Positions 59,486-64,000 of a DNA stretch of 64,000 nt are shown piece after piece; position 1 is the first letter of the stretch, and every line of letters begins with the position of its first letter. Location of the stretch: NCBI GenBank assembly GCA_033065855.1, contig JAVXUO010002567.1, positions 1 through 64,000 of the forward strand. Direction: 5' to 3'. The notes under the pieces were generated by a model. It saw only the letters and a list, made by a program, of their open reading frames with translations, was not told where the DNA came from and ran no database searches. Made by a program: the position numbers and the translations under genes. The DNA is from Escallonia rubra. Its lineage: Eukaryota > Streptophyta > Magnoliopsida > Escalloniales > Escalloniaceae.

Positions 59486-59574
59486 TTAATATCCCTATCA
59501 TAAAAAAGGACATATACGACATGAGATTCATTAGATTTTAATGTTATGATCAAACCGTAATGCATGGATGTTGC

Positions 59575-59780
59575 CTAATCTTAGATCCAGAGAGCGGAGA
59601 GAATTAAAACAAATTTTGTTAGCATTACCTAGACCTGATAATCCAAGATCAAATCAGATCATATGGACTCAACATCCCAGTGGCAGCTTTACCACTAACA
59701 TAGCATGGGAAGCAATAAGAACCAAAGCACCTGAGAGCCCTTGGTGGAAATTACTCAACTATCAAGTTCTGAACAACAAT
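59575..59780 (+). mobile_element. LINE fragment (zf-RVT-proximal region)
   Basis: A plus-strand frame reads WTQHPSGSFTTNIAWEAIR and PWWKLLN, like the segment between reverse transcriptase and the C-terminal zinc-knuckle of plant L1 LINEs (W...G.F....AW..IR....WWK.LW). The fragment is too short to place further and has no visible poly-A tail. It lies inside the Harbinger element. Confidence 0.6.
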
Positions 59781-59849
59781 GGCTCAACTGATGGGCGCAT
59801 GAGGCACTATATAAATACCATGACAGCTAAACTAGTCCTAGCCCTCTAG

Positions 59850-61277
59850 TGAAAATTTAACTCCAAACCATTACAAGAAAGCTATCATCTTATAGGCTGA
59901 GAGCTGAATGCCATTTTAGGGTTGCATGTGACTAGTGAAGAAAATATAGCAAGTGACTAGTGAAGAAAATATAGCGCAAGAAGATTGTAGGAACTCCCAC
60001 AACCTCAGAAGTCACAACAAACTGATTTTGGACTCTGCTTTGGGCATGTTCTTTTCCATATCAGTAAATGTTGGAACAAATAACTCCACCAAAACAGCAT
60101 TGAGACACAGACAATATCGTTCTTCAGAAACAGTCCTATTTCCTGCAAGCACTTGAAAGAGATGTGCAAGTACCACGCTACTGTAGCATCAGAAAAGTGT
60201 TCGAGTAGTAGTTCTGCATCTAATTTTACCCTGAATGTATCGACCAATTGATCCTTTAGATAATAACACTATAACTAGTCCTCAAAGAAACTCAGCTAAT
60301 TTTTCAAATGCAGAAGCACTTTATAAAATTCCGCGTAAGACAAAGTTAGCATTTGAAGCTTTCGCAGCAATTTACATTATCAAATTCTCTTCCGTGCCAT
60401 TCATGGGTCTGAATCTGAGGTTTTTCACATTTGAGCTTTGATTATTCTTTATTTCAAGAAAGAATTTTAGAAGCAGTCATCGTGCCACCCAGAAATGGAA
60501 ACCCACCACCGTCGGTGAGTGGCCCACCCCACGAAGACAACCCACGACCACCCACAACCACACCGGCGCACCCAAGGCCGCCAACCGCACCAAGTGCCAC
60601 CCAGAAATGGAAACGGAGGGTACCATCTTCAATCAATCAACCCACAAACAAAACTCAAAGAGAAAACAGAAACAGCAAGGAGAATAACAGATCGATCGAC
60701 AGAAGAATAAAGTGAGAAATTGGGGAAAACCTTTGACAACTGTATTGGCGATAGGACGTCGTTCTCTCCGGTCACGGATCGTTCGGTGCTTGTTAGGGAG
60801 ATGATAGGTACTCGGCAGGAGGAAAGATGCTCCGTTTTGACAGATCTGCTGGATGGAAGGGAAATACGTTGACGAACTGGAGATGGCGTCTCCGTCTTCT
60901 CTGTGACGTGTCTCCGGCAGCTAAGGGGAGACTCGACCGCAGCTTCAATTTCTTCGGCAGCTTGAGCTTGAGAAATGGAGTGAGAGAGAGTTGTTGGGGA
61001 TCTGCTCATTGAAAATGGAGATGTGCAATGAATCAGGCAGAGAGGGACGGGGAGAGAGGACAGCTTCACGTGACTAGGCTAGGCTTCGTAGAGCTTGTAA
61101 GAGAGAACAGTGAACAGTGCAACCATGCCTTGTTTCTTCAGAGTATTCTCTGACAATAGTTGCGGCGTTTTGGAAAAAGGTGAAAACACCTCAAAGGTGT
61201 TTTCACGTTTTCAGCACTGTTCATTGTTTTTGGATCCGATACAAATACAAAAAATGGTAAAAGTACACGAAATATTC
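59850..61277. other. Non-coding 5' part of the Harbinger element
   Basis: No gene accepted. TGCCACCCAGAAATGGAAAC is repeated directly at 60483 and 60594, either side of a Pro-rich-coding CCACC stretch. Around 60700-61080 there is GC-rich leader-like sequence (minus strand), a plausible promoter and leader region for the element's genes. A minus-strand open frame there (60629-61069) shows no family motif. Confidence 0.5.
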
Positions 61278-61306
61278 CCGTTTTTTGTAATCATTACAAA
61301 AAACGG
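61278..61306. repeat. Perfect 14-bp hairpin next to the right terminal repeat of Harbinger
   Basis: CCGTTTTTTGTAAT, one base, then its exact complement. It overlaps the inner edge of the right terminal repeat and has no equally perfect counterpart at the left end. Confidence 0.85.
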
Positions 61307-61337
61307 AAAACAAATACTCTAAACGTACGGGGCCTAA

Positions 61338-62590
61338 GTGTTGAAGCCAAATGTTTCTGTTGAGTGTTGAATACTGATGTTTCCGTTAGGCCGTCCGTTA
61401 GATAGTATAGCGGACTGTCTAAACAACAAAAAAAACTAAGTGTTGAAGACTGATATTTGTGTTACGTGGTCTGCTAAATAGTGTAGCCGGCATTCTATAA
61501 ATAACCAAAAAAAAATTAAGTGTTGAAGTCTGATGTAGCTGTTAGACCGTCCGCTAGATAGTATAGCGGACAGTCTAAACAACCAAAAAAACTCTAAGTG
61601 TTGAAGACTGATGTTTCCGTTAGGCCGTCCGCTAGATAGTATAGTGGACAGTCTAAACAACCAAAAAATGTAAGTGTTGAAGACTGATGTTTCTGTTACG
61701 TGGTCCGCTAGATAGTGTAGCGGACATTCTATAAACTACCAAAAGAAAAAAAACTAAGTGTTGAAGTCTGATGTAGCTATTAGACCGTCCGCTAAATAGT
61801 GTAACAGACAGTCTAAACAAAAAAAAACTAAGTGTTGAGAACTGATGTTTCTGTTAGGTAGTCCGCTAGATAATATAACGGACAGTCTAAACAAAAAAAA
61901 ATTTAAGTGTTAAGGACTGATGTTTCTGTTAGGCCGTCCGCTGGATAGTATAGCGGATAGTCTAAACAACCAAAAAAACTAAGTGTTGAGGACTGATGTT
62001 TCTGTTACGTGGTTTGCTAGATAGTGTAGCGAACATTCTATAGACAACAAAAAAAACTAAGTGTTGAAGTCTGAAGTATATGTTAGACCGTCCGCTAGAT
62101 AGTATAGCGGACATTCTAAACAATCAAAAAACTAAGTGTTGAGGACTGATGTTATTGTTAGGCCGTCCGCTATATAGTATAGCGGACAGTCTAAACAACC
62201 AAAAAAACTAAGTGTTGAGGACTGATGTTTCTGTTAGGTCGTCCGCTAGATAGTATAGCGGACAGTCTAAACAACCAAAAGAACTAAGTGTTAAGGACTG
62301 ATGTTTCTATTATGTGGTCTGATAGATAGTGTAGCGAGCAGTCTATAAACAACCAAAAAAATACTAAAAAAATTCTAAGTGTTGAAGCCTAATGTTTCGA
62401 CTGCACCGTCTGCTATACTATGTAGCGGATGGCCTAAAACTTAGAAATAATTCTAGTGTTGAACTCTAATGTTAGGTGCCCTAAACCACCAAAAACATTC
62501 TAAGTGTTGAAGTCTAATGTTTCTGTTGCGCCGTCCGCTATATAGTGTAGCGGATGCGTCCATTAGACTATGTAGCGGACGGAAGAAAAA
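61338..62590. repeat. Hairpin satellite, about 76-bp unit, about 15 copies
   Basis: Units of 73-85 bp read CTAAGTGTTGAAGACTGATG, then TTTCCGTTAGGCCGTCCGCT, AGATAGTATAGCGGACAGTC and TAAACAACCAAAAAA. Each carries the inverted repeat GTCCGCTA/TAGCGGAC with a 7-nt loop. Cores lie near 61391, 61469, 61547, 61624, 61701, 61786, 61859, 61934, 62011, 62087, 62163, 62239, 62316, 62406 and 62530. Three sub-types can be told apart: A (TAGGCCGTCC...CAGTCTAAAC), B (ACGTGGTCC...CATTCTATAAAC) and C (GTTAGACCGTCC), in the order A B C A B C A A B C A A B, a higher-order pattern. Confidence 0.93.
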
Positions 62591-62662
62591 AATCACCAAA
62601 ACAAATTGAGACTTGATGGCTCACAAAAGATTATTACAACAAAATTATTACAAAAAGTCCAA

Positions 62663-64000
62663 CTAAAGGTCCACTGCATCTTCTTCTTCCTCATCTTCGG
62701 CATCATCTTCTTCCTTGTCTTGCAAACCCCCTGGACTTATCCCCAATGCCTTGTAATGGTTCCGCTTGTCATGATTGGTCATTTTGTTGCACAGTGCACA
62801 CCTTCTCAGCTTTTTAGGTTGAGTTGCTTGTTCAATAGTTCTCTTCATCCGCGTAAATTTCTTGCAGCCTTTCGTTTGCGATATAATTGGATCCAAAGGT
62901 CGGATATCATTGTCCTCTTCCTCAACCGGGTCATCATCTTCTGATCCCTGTGTAGGCTCAGTGTCAACCCCATTGCTGACTGAAGCTACTTCAAATTGGT
63001 CGATGATGAGCTCTTGCTGATGAGCTATCTCGAGGAAATGTTTATACCCGGTCATTGTAGCAGCACCCTTTACGGGATAAACGGATAAACATTGTCACCA
63101 GATGATTATACCGCAACGTCTCTGATTCTTCAAAGTTAGTATACGGATGCTCCGGAAAGGCAATGGTACCGGGCAACCTGTTTGCAACCTTCGCCCACCA
63201 CAGCAGGACGTATTTATCGGGGATTGCCTTGATATTCTTCTGGGTGAAAAAGCGCAGAATGTGTCTACACAGGATGCCATGGAACTCAAACTTCTTGCAA
63301 ACACATGTCACCGAATCCGGTAATGTGTCATGGCTCGCCGTATACATTCTATGTAGCTTCTCAGGGACGAGGTCATTCATCAGTGAATAAACCTTGAACT
63401 CACGTTTAGACTTTGCTGCCACCGTGTTTATAATGTATCGTCCTGATTTTTGCAGCTCCATTTGGTATTGCATGAATATCTCCTTCGTATAGACTTTTGC
63501 ACCGTTCAGCTCCAACGAGGTCTCAAGCAACATTCTCCTTTGTTTGTACGTGCTTGCAAAGTCTGCATTCCTTTCTTTCACGAATAACGAGGCAACCGCT
63601 TTTTTGGCGGACGTGGCGAAACTCTTCAAATTGGTAGTTGTACCTACATAACTATCGAACCAGGCATTCATAAACTCACTCCTGCCCGTTGTTTTCATGC
63701 CCGCAGAAAAATATTGTTTTCGTGTAAATGTCAATCCATTACTCTTTGAGCTCATACAAGTGTTGGAGCCACTCGTGGTCTTGCAATGAGTAATCCTCAA
63801 CAAGTTTTTCCCACCTCTCCTTAAAATCCTTAATCGTTAACGACTTGTTAACGCACTTGTCAAAATCATGTTTAAAGTCTGGATACGTTGCATACATGTG
63901 ATGCAGACGTTCAGGGTATTTGTTTCTTATGTGCCAAGTGCACAAGTTGTGTCAAGTATCTGGGAAGATGTTAGCAATAACCTTCTTCATTGCCAAATCT
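62663..64000 (-). pseudogene. FAR1/FHY3-type MULE transposase, decayed and cut by the window edge
   Basis: Mutator-family transposase of the outer element; the N-terminal part lies beyond 64000. Visible on the minus strand: the end of the MULE catalytic domain (MCTWHIRNKYPERLHHMY, then FKERWEKLVEDYSL, about 63945-63739), the region FSAGMKTTGRSEFMNAWFDS, and the SWIM zinc finger CVCKKFEFHGILCRHILRFF (about 63300-63240; Cys-x-Cys and Cys-x-His). The C-terminal tail has an acidic stretch and CALCNKMTNHDKRNH, a second Cys/His cluster. Breaks seen: a TAA after YELKE (63739) with a nearby one-base shift, and a frame change near 63055. It is oriented against the PMD and protease genes, with the hairpin satellite between. 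Confidence 0.85.

Larger units (their letters stand above)
55178..61334 (-). mobile_element. PIF/Harbinger DNA transposon, complete and potentially autonomous
   Basis: Terminal inverted repeats GGTCCCGTACGTTTAGAG (from 55178) and, at the right, the complement GGCCCCGTACGTTTAGAG (ending 61334) extend about 38 bp with one visible mismatch (GTATTTGTTTTCCGTTTTTTG follows in both). The left flank ends TTA and the right flank begins TAA, so only TA is a strict direct duplication, although both fit the TWA target type. Inside, all on the minus strand, are the Myb/SANT-like protein gene, the DDE transposase gene and a third small ORF. It inserted in a satellite unit of the surrounding MULE and is therefore the younger element. 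Total 6157 bp. Confidence 0.9.
51021..64000. mobile_element. Mutator-like element (MULE) with mobile-domain and C48-protease cargo, right end outside
   Basis: Inferred composite. The left end after the (TA)n tract reads GAGGGAGCTGATCCG and, within 70 bp, CTGGCCGTCAGATC, phrasing common at MULE ends. Inside, rightward, are remains of a plant-mobile-domain gene and a C48 (Ulp1) protease gene; leftward from the window edge are remains of a FAR1-type MULE transposase with SWIM zinc finger. The same stem-loop repeat GTCCGCTA...TAGCGGAC occurs at 51120-51450, 55122-55144 and 61390-62590, tying the two sides together. A later Harbinger insertion (55178-61334) splits it. The right terminal repeat and 9-bp target duplication lie beyond the window. 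Confidence 0.7.

Noticed and set aside
60629-61069. 146-codon Ser-rich frame near the right end of the Harbinger element
   Set aside because: No recognisable domain; more likely leader or promoter sequence of the element. It would need transcript support.
61338-62590. Regularly spaced palindromic repeats resembling a CRISPR array
   Set aside because: The spacers are themselves repeated (AAGTGTTGAAGACTGATG and similar), the DNA is plant nuclear, and no cas-like genes exist; it is a tandem satellite.
1-64000. tRNA, rRNA, snRNA or miRNA genes
   Set aside because: None was recognised by eye; without a covariance-model scan I cannot exclude small RNA genes.

Overview
The window is nuclear DNA of a flowering plant, most likely a eudicot. 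It carries spliced genes with GT-AG introns, a CYP71D-type cytochrome P450, a CC-NBS-LRR resistance-gene relic, an F-box gene, a plant arabinose-5-phosphate isomerase gene, and a wide range of plant transposons. I cannot name the species. All boundaries were read by eye; splice sites are given only where the reading frame and GT-AG agree.

Layout. Positions 1-10231 are most of a large CACTA (En/Spm) transposon on the minus strand. Its two genes, a 1067-aa TNP2 transposase (4 exons) and a 414-aa TnpA/Transposase_24-type protein (5 exons), both read open. About 4 kb between the 5' end and TNP2 is non-coding and packed with hairpins and four kinds of tandem repeat. Positions 10.2-18.9 kb are gene-free and hold two LTR relics, AT-rich diverged repeats and a promoter-like island. 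An intact two-exon CYP71D-like gene lies at 18951-20661. Positions 21.7-25.1 kb hold a decayed protease fragment, a CACTA end and a broken Ty1/copia element lying against an NLR fragment. A decayed CC-NBS-LRR gene follows at 26466-29503. The 3-exon arabinose-5-phosphate isomerase gene (31047-33437, minus) has a degenerate second copy of its last exon just downstream. Positions 33.5-45.8 kb are gene-poor; they contain two nested Helitrons (one inserted in the 5' end of the other) and a MITE. The F-box gene is at 45869-47020 (minus), followed by a Stowaway MITE and an 82-bp tandem array.

From about 51021 to beyond the right edge there is a composite transposon. The outer element looks like a Mutator-like element (MULE): a decayed plant-mobile-domain gene and a decayed Ulp1/C48-protease gene run rightward, and a decayed FAR1-type transposase runs leftward. 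The two sides share a distinctive stem-loop (GTCCGCTA, 7-nt loop, TAGCGGAC) that is amplified into a roughly 76-bp satellite. A 6.16-kb PIF/Harbinger element (55178-61334), apparently intact, sits inside that satellite. It encodes a 409-aa DDE transposase with D, D and E visible, a 308-aa Myb/SANT-like partner and, unexpectedly, a third small ORF with an RNase H1 N-terminal (viroplasmin-like) domain.

The host genes show no operon-like or biosynthetic grouping: P450, isomerase and F-box are independent genes in a transposon-rich neighbourhood. The most noteworthy observations are the third ORF of the Harbinger element, the hairpin satellite of the MULE, the potentially autonomous CACTA with its repeat-rich cargo, the nested Helitrons and the duplicated terminal exon of the isomerase gene.
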